A DNA stretch of 64,000 nt, from positions 1,984,001-2,048,000 of the forward strand of contig OY770025.1 of NCBI GenBank assembly GCA_963669435.1. The letters are read 5' to 3'. Below, in pieces: positions 9,106-17,873 of this stretch. The position numbers were made by a program, and so were the translations under genes. The DNA is from CALJFL01 sp963669435. Its GTDB lineage: Bacteria; Pseudomonadota; Gammaproteobacteria; Pseudomonadales; Halieaceae. Positions within the stretch are counted from its first letter, which is position 1; each line of letters begins with the position of its first letter. Below the pieces are notes generated by a model that was not told where the DNA came from, ran no database searches, and saw nothing but the letters and a program-made list of their open reading frames with translations.

Positions 9106-10067
9106 CAGTGGCAGAGAAAATCACGAATCGGACAACTTTGCTCGCCTCGATGCTCGCTGTCACCTGCGGTTTGCTGTTGTCGGCCTCCCAGAGCGTCGCC
9201 CAGGGCGGGCGAGTTGTTGAATACGACATCATCATTGATCCCAAGGTTACATCCCTGGCACGTATAGAGGAGCTTCACCCGGAGGATACGACGGTTGCTG
9301 TCTGGATAGCCCTCGTGCCTGATAAAACCATCCCCGATACGGAGTATGGTACCCAGCTAAAACGGGGTCTGCACACCATGGCCCGGCGCATGAGTGGTAC
9401 ATTTGAGTCCGGCGCCGAGTACGAGAAAGCCGTGGGTGTCCCGACAGGGGTAGGCCACCTGATCGATTTCAAGGGAGCCAAAGTCCGGGTTAATGCATCT
9501 TTCCAGAACAGTCCCACACGCGCGCCTGAACTCAAGGACGCTGGCTATGTCGAGCTCGACCAGCGCTCGATTGAGCTCGAGGACGGCGAATATACCCTGC
9601 ACCGGTGGGTGCGGCACGATAGCGAGTCTGCAACCTTGCTTGGGACTGGTATGGCACAGCTCAATCTTGAGGCCGAGCCCACTGTGGATCCGATCACGTC
9701 AGTATTTGTGGGCAATTTTGCACGCTCGGAGAGCTCGCGCATTTCAGTCTCCGGGGCACCTGAATCGGGCCCGGCCGAAGCGCAGGCTCGCGGGCGCTAT
9801 GAGGCGTTTCGCGACGAGGCCAGACAGCAATACCGGGACGCACTGGCCATCCTGAACAAGAGAATTCAGTTGTTCTCGGATGAAGAAATTGCCGAGATGC
9901 AAGGCGCACCTGACGGCGAATCTGTCGATATTATCCATACGATTGATTTCACCTGGTACGGTGAGCCGAAGGCTGTAAATGTCATCGTAAGAGGCGTCAT
10001 TGGCCCTGCCGTAGCCGCTGCGGAAGAGGCGCCGCGCCGGTCCATACTCCCTTTCGATGACCGCTAG
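9102..10067 (+). CDS. Secreted hypothetical protein, 321 aa
   Basis: The ATG overlaps the preceding TGA by four bases. A signal peptide ends near S-V-A-Q at about residue 34. The mature protein begins with beta-type sequence (VVEYDIIIDPKV), has an acidic middle and a helical segment at about 225-265 (YEAFRDEARQQYRDALAILN). Parts resemble the next gene: GEYTLHRWVRHDSESATLLG here against GKVTVRRYYRHNANDLPTSG there, each followed by a helix with regularly spaced Arg. The two may therefore be diverged paralogues. No cofactor or catalytic motif is seen. Confidence 0.7.
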   Translation: MTVAEKITNRTTLLASMLAVTCGLLLSASQSVAQGGRVVEYDIIIDPKVTSLARIEELHPEDTTVAVWIALVPDKTIPDTEYGTQLKRGLHTMARRMSGTFESGAEYEKAVGVPTGVGHLIDFKGAKVRVNASFQNSPTRAPELKDAGYVELDQRSIELEDGEYTLHRWVRHDSESATLLGTGMAQLNLEAEPTVDPITSVFVGNFARSESSRISVSGAPESGPAEAQARGRYEAFRDEARQQYRDALAILNKRIQLFSDEEIAEMQGAPDGESVDIIHTIDFTWYGEPKAVNVIVRGVIGPAVAAAEEAPRRSILPFDDR

Positions 10068-10082
10068 AGCGAGGATTAGAGC

Positions 10083-11060
10083 ATGTCCCCTAAGATGAAC
10101 ACTTTGCGCTTCCACCGCTCGGGAGCGTGCCTTGTCACTATTATGCTTCTCTCGCTTTCGAGCATCCCGGCTTCGGTAGCGCAGCAACGTACATTTAGCC
10201 TGCCTTCCCCTACCTATGGGATCGATATACAGATTTCGCCGGAGACCTTGCGGTTGGTCTGTGGCCGTGAGGTCTGGAACAATCCGAATGCTAAAGCCAC
10301 GCTTGACCTGATTGAGGTGGCCGAGGAGGTGATACCCAGGGGGTCACCGGATATACCGCCCGGGACCAACCTGACTGACAAAATGATCGAGGTGGGTCAG
10401 CGCATTTCCCTGGAAGACTTCAAGCAAACCATGGCCGACGCAGGTGGTAGCCCGGAGCTGCTTGACAGGCTTAATCGGCGTTTCGGTAACCGCATGGAAA
10501 TTAATCACCAGTTTTACAATCAGCCAGATTTTGTTGTGCCGGAGGGTTACAAGGAACTGCCGCCCCGGGTAACGCCCGAAGGCAAGGTCACAGTCAGGCG
10601 GTATTACCGGCACAACGCCAATGATCTGCCCACCAGCGGTACACTGTATGCCGGGATAGAACTCAAACACCGCCCCGTCGAAGTACCCCAGGGTTCCAGT
10701 GATTACCATGCCGGTTTCCTGCCCTCGGCAGATATTCACTATGAATGGAAGGACAAACCGGCCAATCCGACACCGCAGGCTCAGGAGCAGGCTCGAAAAT
10801 TCCGCTCTGATATGAAGTCAAAGCGCAGTCGGATCATTGAGTGGCTAAATCAGCCGCGTGATTTCATGACCCGTGCCGAGGCTAGAGGGATCCGGCAGTT
10901 AGAGGAGGACTCTGCCCCGCTGGTGTTCGATGCGGAAGAAATCAATTTCGCCTTTTGCAGCAAGAAATACACAATCAACCCCCGCTTTGAAATACGTTAC
11001 CTGGGCATGCGCAGCAGCCCCGCAAGAACGAATCGTAGCGACAGCTTTGGCGATGACTAG
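10083..11060 (+). CDS. Secreted hypothetical protein, 325 aa, possible paralogue of its upstream neighbour
   Basis: A signal peptide with the core CLVTIMLLSLSSIPASVAQ ends near residue 34. The mature part carries two Cys (about residues 60 and 298), a basic helical segment (FRSDMKSKRSRIIEWLNQ) and a middle stretch resembling the preceding protein. It follows that gene after 15 bases and ends 12 bases before the convergent flavoenzyme gene. It is probably the last gene of the 8443-11060 operon. Function unknown. Within this operon only Sec-type signals are seen, no lipobox or outer-membrane anchor. Confidence 0.7.
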   Translation: MSPKMNTLRFHRSGACLVTIMLLSLSSIPASVAQQRTFSLPSPTYGIDIQISPETLRLVCGREVWNNPNAKATLDLIEVAEEVIPRGSPDIPPGTNLTDKMIEVGQRISLEDFKQTMADAGGSPELLDRLNRRFGNRMEINHQFYNQPDFVVPEGYKELPPRVTPEGKVTVRRYYRHNANDLPTSGTLYAGIELKHRPVEVPQGSSDYHAGFLPSADIHYEWKDKPANPTPQAQEQARKFRSDMKSKRSRIIEWLNQPRDFMTRAEARGIRQLEEDSAPLVFDAEEINFAFCSKKYTINPRFEIRYLGMRSSPARTNRSDSFGDD

Positions 11061-11072
11061 GAGAACTCCGGG

Positions 11073-12692
11073 CTAAACTGCCTCCAAAAACGGCCCATCC
11101 ACACACAGCCGCCGACCGTCCGGGCTGGCGCATGCGCCGCAGATACCCACCCCACACTTGGTGAGATAGTCGATCGCGCTGAAGATCTGGTGATTGCCAC
11201 AATATTCCTGTTGTACGGCGATGGCAGCGTGGACCATGGGTTCGGGACCGCAGTTGTAGAAAACCAGTTTCTCTAGTTCCGCGGGAGACATTTGTGCTAA
11301 CCGCTCGCGCAGTAGTTCAGTGACCACACCCCGATATCCGGCGGTGCCATCGTCAGTGGCCACGTGCACGTCGGCGATCTGCCGACATTCCTCCAGGAAG
11401 TACAGGCGCTCGGCGGTGCGGGCACCGGCGAAGACTTCGGCATTGCCGAAATCCCGGGCAACTTGATACACGGCCGCCAATCCGGTGCCGCCGGCGACAG
11501 CAATGATTTTTGCATCCTCTGCGGGCGCCACGGGAATGCCGTGCGGGCCGCGCACATAAGCCTCGGTGCCGGGTGGTAAGTCCATAAGTGCGTGGGTGAA
11601 TTTGCCCACGTCGATCACTACCAGTGAAAACGGGTCGTCGGTGAGTGCGGAAAATGGCTTTTCGCCCACGCCGGGAATCCACAGGAAGACAAATTCGCCG
11701 GCTTGTACATTGATTTTTCGGTCGAAGGTGAGGATCGTAATGTCATCGCAGACCCGGTCGTTGCTCACCAGGCTGACGGGCTGGAAGTCCATGTCCACAT
11801 CGTATCGAATATGTGCCTCTGCCTGATTCCCTGTACCGTCCAGGTCCTGCTCCAGGGCGACAAAATAGTCGGCAATTTCCTGGGTGGTCAGTCCGATCAG
11901 GGCCGAGCCGATCCCGATAACCGAGGCGCCGGCGTCAACGAAAGCGCGCACGTCGTCAGCGCTACTGGCACCACCACAGCCGATGATGGGCAGGTCACTC
12001 ACCGCAGCCACGTCGCGCACACACTTCAGCGCGATCGGCAGGATACCCTTGCCGGACATACCGCCTTCACCATTGCTGAGCACTGGTTGGCCATGGGCCG
12101 TGGTGTAGCCAGGGCCGACGGTGTTAATCGCGCAAAAACCATCGGCACCTCCTTCTTCGGCAGCTTTGGCGATGTCGGCGATGCTCGGGGTATTGGGGGT
12201 CAGCTTGGGGATCACCGGAATGTCGACTTCCGCTTTTACCGCAGCGACGATCGCCCGCACCATGTCCGGGTCCTGTCCCATCGCCATGCCGTAGCCCTTG
12301 GCATGGGGACAGGACAGGTTGAGTTCCAGCCCGTCCGATACCGGCGCGAGGATTTTGGCGACGGTGACAAATTCTTCAATACTGCCGCCGAATATCGAGG
12401 TCAGCAGGAACCTGTCTTCGGGCACGCGTAACGCCGACATGAGTTCAAGTGACCTTTCTGCGCCGGGGTTGGTCAGGCCCACGGCGTTCACGAAGCATCC
12501 GGGGGCGTATTGGCTCAGTATCGGTTCGCGGTTCCCGTCTTTGGGCGCCAGGCCAATACTCTTGGTGGTCACCACCCCGACTTGGGGCATGTGGTCAAAA
12601 ATGTACTGAATAATTGGCGTGGCGGTGGTCACGATACCGGAAGGAATGGTGAAAGGACCGGAAAGGGTTTTGCCAAAAAATTCGGTAGTCAA
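11073..12692 (-). CDS. Dihydroorotate/dihydropyrimidine dehydrogenase-type flavoprotein fused to a PyrK-like electron-transfer domain, 539 aa
   Basis: Residues 1 to about 285 form an FMN TIM-barrel of the PyrD class 1/PreA type. N-L-S-C-P-H holds the presumed catalytic Cys (about 128), as in class 1 DHODs and dihydropyrimidine dehydrogenase; the following GYGMAMGQDP resembles the latter. Residues from about 300 resemble PyrK: a flavin-binding KPFSALTDDP segment, an NAD-binding AVAGGTGLAA and CGPEPMV, and a [2Fe-2S] site C513-x4-C518-x2-C521-x8-C530. Together they would move electrons between NAD(H) and the substrate. Most gammaproteobacteria make orotate with quinone-linked PyrD, so this fusion is unusual. 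I chose TTG 12692 with upstream GAGG because a TATAAT box occupies 12740-12745, right at the longer TTG start. Orotate versus uracil specificity cannot be told from sequence. Confidence 0.82.
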   Translation of the reverse strand: MTTEFFGKTLSGPFTIPSGIVTTATPIIQYIFDHMPQVGVVTTKSIGLAPKDGNREPILSQYAPGCFVNAVGLTNPGAERSLELMSALRVPEDRFLLTSIFGGSIEEFVTVAKILAPVSDGLELNLSCPHAKGYGMAMGQDPDMVRAIVAAVKAEVDIPVIPKLTPNTPSIADIAKAAEEGGADGFCAINTVGPGYTTAHGQPVLSNGEGGMSGKGILPIALKCVRDVAAVSDLPIIGCGGASSADDVRAFVDAGASVIGIGSALIGLTTQEIADYFVALEQDLDGTGNQAEAHIRYDVDMDFQPVSLVSNDRVCDDITILTFDRKINVQAGEFVFLWIPGVGEKPFSALTDDPFSLVVIDVGKFTHALMDLPPGTEAYVRGPHGIPVAPAEDAKIIAVAGGTGLAAVYQVARDFGNAEVFAGARTAERLYFLEECRQIADVHVATDDGTAGYRGVVTELLRERLAQMSPAELEKLVFYNCGPEPMVHAAIAVQQEYCGNHQIFSAIDYLTKCGVGICGACASPDGRRLCVDGPFLEAV

Positions 12693-12739
12693 CGTCGCTG
12701 CCAGCCTCGGGTTTGCTATGCCTGAAAATTCGAGGCGCA

Positions 12740-12745
12740 ATTATA
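12740..12745 (-). promoter_or_regulatory. Consensus -10 box (TATAAT) for the PyrD/PyrK fusion gene
   Basis: A perfect TATAAT lies on the minus strand just before the longest possible start (TTG 12740). Transcription would begin near 12733, inside that extension, so the shorter start at 12692 is favoured. The -35 region is weak: TGTAGA at 17-base spacing matches only 3 of 6. Confidence 0.4.
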
Positions 12746-12836
12746 CGGCTGTTGCCGGGAAATCTACAGTTCGTGGCCGCATTGGTGCAGCTATTCGGGT
12801 GTAGCACTCCCCGCGGGCGCCAGGTAGCGCTGAGTG

Positions 12837-14321
12837 TCAGGTTCCACAGAAAGTGGCGAGAACGCGTTCCTCATCTTTTGGGGGCAGGGAAAAGAACGGG
12901 TCTACCGGGCCAGCAGCGAACGGTGTGGCCGCGCGTTCCACCAACCTGTGGAAGGGGGTGAAATCGCCCTGGTCTACTGCAGCCCGAATTGCGGCTTCAA
13001 CGAGGTGATTGCGCGGTATATACACGGGATTTGCTGCCAGCATCATGGTTTTGCGCGCGCTGGGTTCCATTGGGTCGCTCGCTAGTCGGGTTTGCCAGCG
13101 TTCCAGCCAATTCTCAATGGACTCCGGTAGATTATAGAATTCACCGATGGGTGAGCTCTCCTCGCCAGGGTTGGTGTTCTCTGCGAGGTAACGAAAGGTC
13201 AGCGTAAAATCTGCTTTTGCCTGGGCCATCAAGTCGAATAGCTCCTCGATCAACGCTGTGTCTTCCTCGCGAATCTCATCGACGCCTAGTTTCCTGGCCA
13301 GGCCCTGCGTGTGGGCATCCATAAACTGCTGCGGGTAGCTGTTAATGGCGTTCTGGGCCAGTTCCACTGCTTTGTCCGAATCCGGGTCGAGCAGGGGCAG
13401 CAGGCACTGCGCCAGGCAAGTCAGGTTCCAGTGGCCGATACCGGGCTGGTTCTTGTAGGCATAACGTCCGCCCTGGTCGATGGAACTGAATACGGTATCC
13501 GGATGAAACTCATCCATGAACGCACAGGGGCCGTAATCGACGGTTTCGCCGCATAACAGCATATTGTCTGTGTTCATGACGCCGTGGATGAATCCGAGCA
13601 ACTGCCACTGGGCGATGAGCTTAGCCTGGACAGCGATTACTGACTGCAACAGGGCCAGGGGGCGATTTTCGGCGTCAAGCTGGTCGGGGTAGTGGCGCCC
13701 AAGCACGTGCTCCGTCAGCAGGGTCAATGCCTCGGTATCGCGGCGAGCGGCGAAAAACTGGAATGTGCCAATGCGGATATGGCTGCTCGCAACCCGGGCC
13801 AGTACACCACCGGGCTCGAATTGCTGGCGAATGACCTGCTCACCTGTTGTGACGGCACCCAGGGCGCGGGTGGTCGGTACCCCCAGCGCATGCATGGCCT
13901 CACTGACGACATACTCACGCAGTACCGGCCCGAGCGGTGCACGGCCGTCGCCACCCCGGGAATAGGGTGTTGGCCCCGAGCCCTTGAGCTGGATGTCATA
14001 GCGCCTGCCATCGCGCGCGGTAACCTCGCCCAGCAGAATTGCCCGGCCGTCGCCCAGCTGCGGGTTGTAGTTGCCGAACTGGTGGCCGGCGTAGACCGTG
14101 GCGATCGGTTCCGCCCCGCTGGGGATGGCGTTGCCGGCGACGGTAGTAATACCTTCCTCGGAGCATAGCCACTGCGGGTCGATATTCAGGTACTCGGCGA
14201 GCTCGTGATTCATGCGGATCAAACCTGGTTCGGCGACATGGGTCGGCTCCACCCGGCTGAAGAAGGTCTCGGGCAGGCGGGCGTAGCTGTTATCAAAGGG
14301 GAATGCGGTGGCTGCAGTCAT
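12837..14321 (-). CDS. selO: Protein adenylyltransferase SelO
   Basis: Full-length member of the SelO/YdiU pseudokinase family, which transfers AMP from ATP to Ser/Thr/Tyr of target proteins, with ATP bound in an orientation inverted from true kinases. Visible landmarks: VYAGHQFGNYNPQLGDGRA (about residues 76-94), QLKGSGPTPYSRGGDGRA with Lys 113, catalytic-loop-like HGVMNTDN (Asp 252, Asn 253) and metal-binding V-D-Y-G (Asp 262), then FMDEFHP. Bacterial length (494 aa) is normal. It ends F-C-G-T, so the near-terminal Cys corresponds to the region where eukaryotic SelO has selenocysteine; here it is plain Cys. E. coli SelO has been linked to the oxidative-stress response, which fits the neighbouring cysteine/glutaredoxin gene. 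Confidence 0.95.
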   Translation of the reverse strand: MTAATAFPFDNSYARLPETFFSRVEPTHVAEPGLIRMNHELAEYLNIDPQWLCSEEGITTVAGNAIPSGAEPIATVYAGHQFGNYNPQLGDGRAILLGEVTARDGRRYDIQLKGSGPTPYSRGGDGRAPLGPVLREYVVSEAMHALGVPTTRALGAVTTGEQVIRQQFEPGGVLARVASSHIRIGTFQFFAARRDTEALTLLTEHVLGRHYPDQLDAENRPLALLQSVIAVQAKLIAQWQLLGFIHGVMNTDNMLLCGETVDYGPCAFMDEFHPDTVFSSIDQGGRYAYKNQPGIGHWNLTCLAQCLLPLLDPDSDKAVELAQNAINSYPQQFMDAHTQGLARKLGVDEIREEDTALIEELFDLMAQAKADFTLTFRYLAENTNPGEESSPIGEFYNLPESIENWLERWQTRLASDPMEPSARKTMMLAANPVYIPRNHLVEAAIRAAVDQGDFTPFHRLVERAATPFAAGPVDPFFSLPPKDEERVLATFCGT

Positions 14322-14402
14322 TACGTAAAACCAGCGTTGTCGGCTATGCTTGGCAGGGTTTGGTGAGTAGCACAGTGTACGTTATATGGAGATCAATGGA
14401 CC

Positions 14403-15896
14403 ATGGCGGTGATTCACGACAATATTCTGTCCACGGTGGGTAATACGCCGGTGGTAAGAATCAACAAGCTGGCGCCGGAGGGCGGCGGTAATCTCTTCGT
14501 CAAGCTGGAGGCCTTCAACCCCATGGCCTCGGTGAAGGATCGTTTGGCTCTGGGGGTGATTGAAGACGCCGAGCGGTCGGGGGCGCTCAAGCCGGGTCAA
14601 ACCGTCATTGAGGCGACCAGTGGTAACACCGGGATTGGCCTGGCCATGGTTTGTGCGCAGAAGGGCTATCCGCTGGTGGTGACCATGGCAGAAAACTTCA
14701 GCGTGGAACGCCGCAAGATGATGCGCTTCCTGGGGGCCAGGGTGATTCTCACGCCCGCGGCCCAGAAAGGTAGCGGTATGCTGGCCAAAGCGGTTGAACT
14801 GGCCGATGAGCACGGCTGGTTTTTGTGCCGGCAGTTTGAAAACGAGGCCAATGCCGCCATCCATTCGCGTACAACCGCTCCGGAAATTCTCGATGTATTC
14901 AAAGAGGAAGGGCTGGATTACTGGGTCACCGGGTTTGGTACCGGTGGTACGGTGAAAGGGGTTGCGCGAGTACTGAAAGAGAAAAGCCCGTCCACACGCA
15001 TCGTGGTTTGTGAACCGGACAATTCCCAGCTCCTGAGTACCGGCATCAAGCAGCGGCGCAATGACGATGGCAGCCCTGCGGAGAGTCACCCCGGCTTCCG
15101 GCCTCACCTGATGCAGGGTTGGTCGCCAGACTTCATCTCGCCGCTGGCGGAAGATGCCCTGGAGTGGGTGGATGAACTGGCGCCGGTACCCGGGGATGAC
15201 GCGTTGGCCTGTGCCAGGGACCTGGCTCAGAACGAAGGAATTTTCTGTGGTATCAGCGGCGGGGCGACCTTTGCGGCGGGCTTGAAGATTGCGCAAAGCG
15301 CACCTGCTGGCAGCAATATCCTATGCATGATTCCAGATACTGGGGAGCGCTACCTGTCGACGCAGCTGTTTGCCGATATCGCCAAGGAGATGACCGCGGA
15401 GGAAATGGAAATTTCCCGTTCAACGGCTAATTATCGTTTCGATGTGGCGCCTCCGCCGGCGCAGGTGAAAGCAGAAGAAACGGTTGAGGCCCCCGAGATT
15501 TCTGAGGAGGCCCTGGCCTTTGTCGAACAGGTCACTCAGAACCCTGACAAACCGGTGGTTATGTTTGCCCTTGAGTGGTGTGAGTTCTGCTGGTCAGTAC
15601 GCAAAATGTTCAAAGAACTCGACATTCCCTATGAATCGGTTGACCTCGACTCCGTGCAATACCAGGCCGACAATCAGGGCGGCAAGATCCGTGCGGCGCT
15701 GAATTCACAGACCGATTGCCAAACCATTCCCCAGATTTTCGTCGGGGGAGAGTTCATCGGCGGGTGTACCGAGGTGTTCGACGCCTTTAAGGACGGCGAG
15801 TTACAACCGCGGTTGACGGCGGCGCAGGTCGAATATAAGGCCGGCCGGCAGCTCGACCCGTATACTTTCCTACCTACCTGGTTACAGCCGCGCTAG
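14403..15896 (+). CDS. Cysteine synthase fused to C-terminal glutaredoxin (copy 1), 497 aa
   Basis: Residues 1 to about 320 are a PLP enzyme of the O-acetylserine sulfhydrylase (CysK/CysM) family: N-P-M-A-S-V-K-D-R with the PLP Lys 45, TSGNTG at 72-77, phosphate-binding GFGTGG at 177-182 and a late G-I-S-G-G. Residues about 375-470 are a glutaredoxin: WCEFCW with Cys 393 and Cys 396, then the TIPQIFVGG cis-Pro and GG motifs. The fusion could tie sulfide or thiol transfer to reduction by glutathione. Substrate choice is unknown; thiosulfate, used by CysM, is plausible since sulfocysteine must be reduced by a glutaredoxin. GGAG lies 11 bases before the ATG. The amidohydrolase gene follows after 18 bases. 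A diverged second copy lies at 60811-62298. Confidence 0.9.
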   Translation: MAVIHDNILSTVGNTPVVRINKLAPEGGGNLFVKLEAFNPMASVKDRLALGVIEDAERSGALKPGQTVIEATSGNTGIGLAMVCAQKGYPLVVTMAENFSVERRKMMRFLGARVILTPAAQKGSGMLAKAVELADEHGWFLCRQFENEANAAIHSRTTAPEILDVFKEEGLDYWVTGFGTGGTVKGVARVLKEKSPSTRIVVCEPDNSQLLSTGIKQRRNDDGSPAESHPGFRPHLMQGWSPDFISPLAEDALEWVDELAPVPGDDALACARDLAQNEGIFCGISGGATFAAGLKIAQSAPAGSNILCMIPDTGERYLSTQLFADIAKEMTAEEMEISRSTANYRFDVAPPPAQVKAEETVEAPEISEEALAFVEQVTQNPDKPVVMFALEWCEFCWSVRKMFKELDIPYESVDLDSVQYQADNQGGKIRAALNSQTDCQTIPQIFVGGEFIGGCTEVFDAFKDGELQPRLTAAQVEYKAGRQLDPYTFLPTWLQPR

Positions 15897-15914
15897 CGGC
15901 AGAGGACGTAAGTA

Positions 15915-17789
15915 ATGGCAACAAGACGGGCATGGGACACGCTGATCCGCAACGCCCTGGTGTTCGATGGCAGCGGTGCTGAACCGGAGCAGATGGATGT
16001 CGGCATCAAAAACGGCAAAATCACTGCACGTGGCACTGCGCTGCCCAAGACCCAGGCAGTCGAGGTGATTGAGGCAGAGGGCCAGTGGTTGATGCCGGGG
16101 CTGCTGGACATTCACACCCACCTGGATCTCGAGGTTGACCTGGATCCGCGACTCCCCGAAGTGGTTCGCCACGGTACCACCACCGTGGTGGTGGGTAATT
16201 GCAGCCTGGGGACCTGTTTCGGGAAGCAGCTCGAGGGTGACCAGAACCCGATTGTCGATTGCTTCACCCGGGTGGAAAACATCCCCAAGTCCGTTCTTAA
16301 CAAATGCGTTGAGGTAATCGACTGGGACAACACCGGCGATTACCTGGCGCACTTTGAAAATATCCCCCTGGGTCCCAATGTGGCAGCGTTCGTGCCGCAC
16401 TCCATGCTCAGGGTGCAGGTTATGGGCCTACAGGACAGTATTTCCCGTGACCCCACGGAGCTCGAGTTAGCCGAGATGGAGGCGTTGCTTTCCCAGGCCA
16501 TGGATCAGGGTTATCTGGGCTTGAGCACTGACGGCCTGCCTTTTCACTACCTGGCCAACAATCCGAACACGGACCAGCGAATCCCCACGCAATTTGCCAG
16601 TTTTGGCGAACTCAAGCGCTTATTGAAGGTAGTGCGCAATCGCGACCGGGTTTGGCAGACCACGCCGATTATTGAAAACAAGGCACTGGCCTTTGTTTAC
16701 TTCTTGCTCACCAGTGGCAGATTGTTTGGCAAGAGCCTGAAAACTTCAGCTTTATCGGCGATGGAATTCGTCCTGGCACCCAAAAGCAGCCGGCTGTTCC
16801 TGGGTTTTGCGGCGCTGATGAACAGCTGGCTGTTCAAAGGTCGGTTGCACTTCCAGGCGCTGGGAACAAATTTCAGGGTCTGGTCTGACGGGATCGTCAG
16901 TCCATTGTATGAAGAGCTCGATACCACCTGCCAGTTGATTGCCAAGGAATATGATGATGTTGAAGGTCGTCTCGCTTTGCTCAACGATCCACAGTTTGTC
17001 GAGGACTTTCGCCGCGAGTGGCATTACGGCAGGGGAGGGAACAATCTTGCCACGCTAAAAGCCCGGATGGGCTTGCCAGATAAGCTTGTAGTGCGCGACC
17101 TCGAGAAATTGGTGTTTGACGGTGCGCCGGTGGCTGAGTGGGACGGAGAAACGATGCAGCAGGTATTTGACCGTGTACAGCGCTACCAGCGCGGTCAATC
17201 TGACCAGGCGCGATCGGAGGCAGAGGGGAGTGCGCTGGAGCAATTCCCCCGACCCCTGCGCGATGATGCCGATTTTATGTTGCACATGATGCGCACCTAC
17301 GACAAATCCTTCCGATTTTGGGTCGATATTGCGAATCAGGGTAATCGAACCACTATCGATTACCTCCTGCACGAGCACACCATGCCCGGATTCAATGACT
17401 CCGGTGCGCACATTACCAACATGGCTTTTTTCGATGCCAACCTGATGTCATTGAAGCTGGCGCAACAGCGCGGTTTGTCGACTGTCAGCACAATGGTGAA
17501 ACGCCTGACCCGTGAACCGGCCGAGTTTTTTGGCCTTGATGTGGGCAGCTTGGAACTGGGAGCCCAGGCAGATGTGGTGCTGATTAATCCCGAGGCACTG
17601 AAGTCCTGGCACACCGACGACACGCGCATCCTGGAATACCGGGAACTCTTCTCCCATGACCAGATGGTCAATCGGCCTGCAGGTATCGTTGCCCAGGTGT
17701 TTATCAATGGGGAAAGCGTGTGGTCCGGTGGCGAGTTCAGCGAGGTGCTCGGTGAAAAGCCACTGGGTCGTGTTCTTCGCGCAGCCTGA
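15915..17789 (+). CDS. N-acyl-D-amino-acid deacylase-like amidohydrolase, 624 aa
   Basis: Amidohydrolase-superfamily protein of the D-aminoacylase branch. The metal-binding motif D-I-H-T-H-L-D follows the first beta strand (about residues 65-71), and G-T-T-T-V-V-V-G-N-C-S is typical of this branch, as are YLGLSTDG, the late GFNDSGAHITNM with the active-site Asp, and the C-terminal composite beta domain (LGAQADVVLINPE). These enzymes release D-amino acids or similar groups from N-acyl compounds and act in the cytoplasm; no signal peptide is present. At 624 aa it is longer than the usual 480-580 because of a helical insertion around residues 250-430. It is probably co-transcribed with the preceding cysteine synthase-glutaredoxin gene (AGGA before the ATG). 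Confidence 0.85.
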   Translation: MATRRAWDTLIRNALVFDGSGAEPEQMDVGIKNGKITARGTALPKTQAVEVIEAEGQWLMPGLLDIHTHLDLEVDLDPRLPEVVRHGTTTVVVGNCSLGTCFGKQLEGDQNPIVDCFTRVENIPKSVLNKCVEVIDWDNTGDYLAHFENIPLGPNVAAFVPHSMLRVQVMGLQDSISRDPTELELAEMEALLSQAMDQGYLGLSTDGLPFHYLANNPNTDQRIPTQFASFGELKRLLKVVRNRDRVWQTTPIIENKALAFVYFLLTSGRLFGKSLKTSALSAMEFVLAPKSSRLFLGFAALMNSWLFKGRLHFQALGTNFRVWSDGIVSPLYEELDTTCQLIAKEYDDVEGRLALLNDPQFVEDFRREWHYGRGGNNLATLKARMGLPDKLVVRDLEKLVFDGAPVAEWDGETMQQVFDRVQRYQRGQSDQARSEAEGSALEQFPRPLRDDADFMLHMMRTYDKSFRFWVDIANQGNRTTIDYLLHEHTMPGFNDSGAHITNMAFFDANLMSLKLAQQRGLSTVSTMVKRLTREPAEFFGLDVGSLELGAQADVVLINPEALKSWHTDDTRILEYRELFSHDQMVNRPAGIVAQVFINGESVWSGGEFSEVLGEKPLGRVLRAA

Positions 17790-17820
17790 CAGAAACACCT
17801 CTTAGAAACCTGCCCGGTCC

Positions 17821-17848
17821 GAATTTGCGGCCGGTGGTCGCAAAATTC
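17821..17848 (+). terminator. Stem-loop after the amidohydrolase gene (no U-tract)
   Basis: TTTGCGGCC (17824-17832) pairs with GGTCGCAAA (17836-17844) with one G-T wobble and a GGT loop; GAA/TTC outside it adds three pairs past a bulged A. It sits 32 bases after the amidohydrolase stop and before the molybdoenzyme gene. There is no run of T after it on either strand, so it is at best a weak or factor-assisted terminator or an mRNA-end structure. Confidence 0.35.
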
Positions 17849-17873
17849 GACCCCCTACTACTATTTGCAAAGG

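Noticed and set aside
11703..12431. Plus-strand open frame of 242 codons over the PyrD/PyrK-like gene
   Set aside because: Antisense to a gene with flavin and Fe-S motifs; composition is not that of a real protein.
12837..12845. SelO as a selenoprotein (UGA-Cys)
   Set aside because: The protein ends F-C-G-T followed by TGA as a normal stop; there is no in-frame UGA before the end and no SECIS-like structure was seen.
14382..15296. Minus-strand open frame of 304 codons over the cysteine synthase gene
   Set aside because: It is a shadow of a clear PLP-fold gene; its sequence has no family similarity and no domain pattern.
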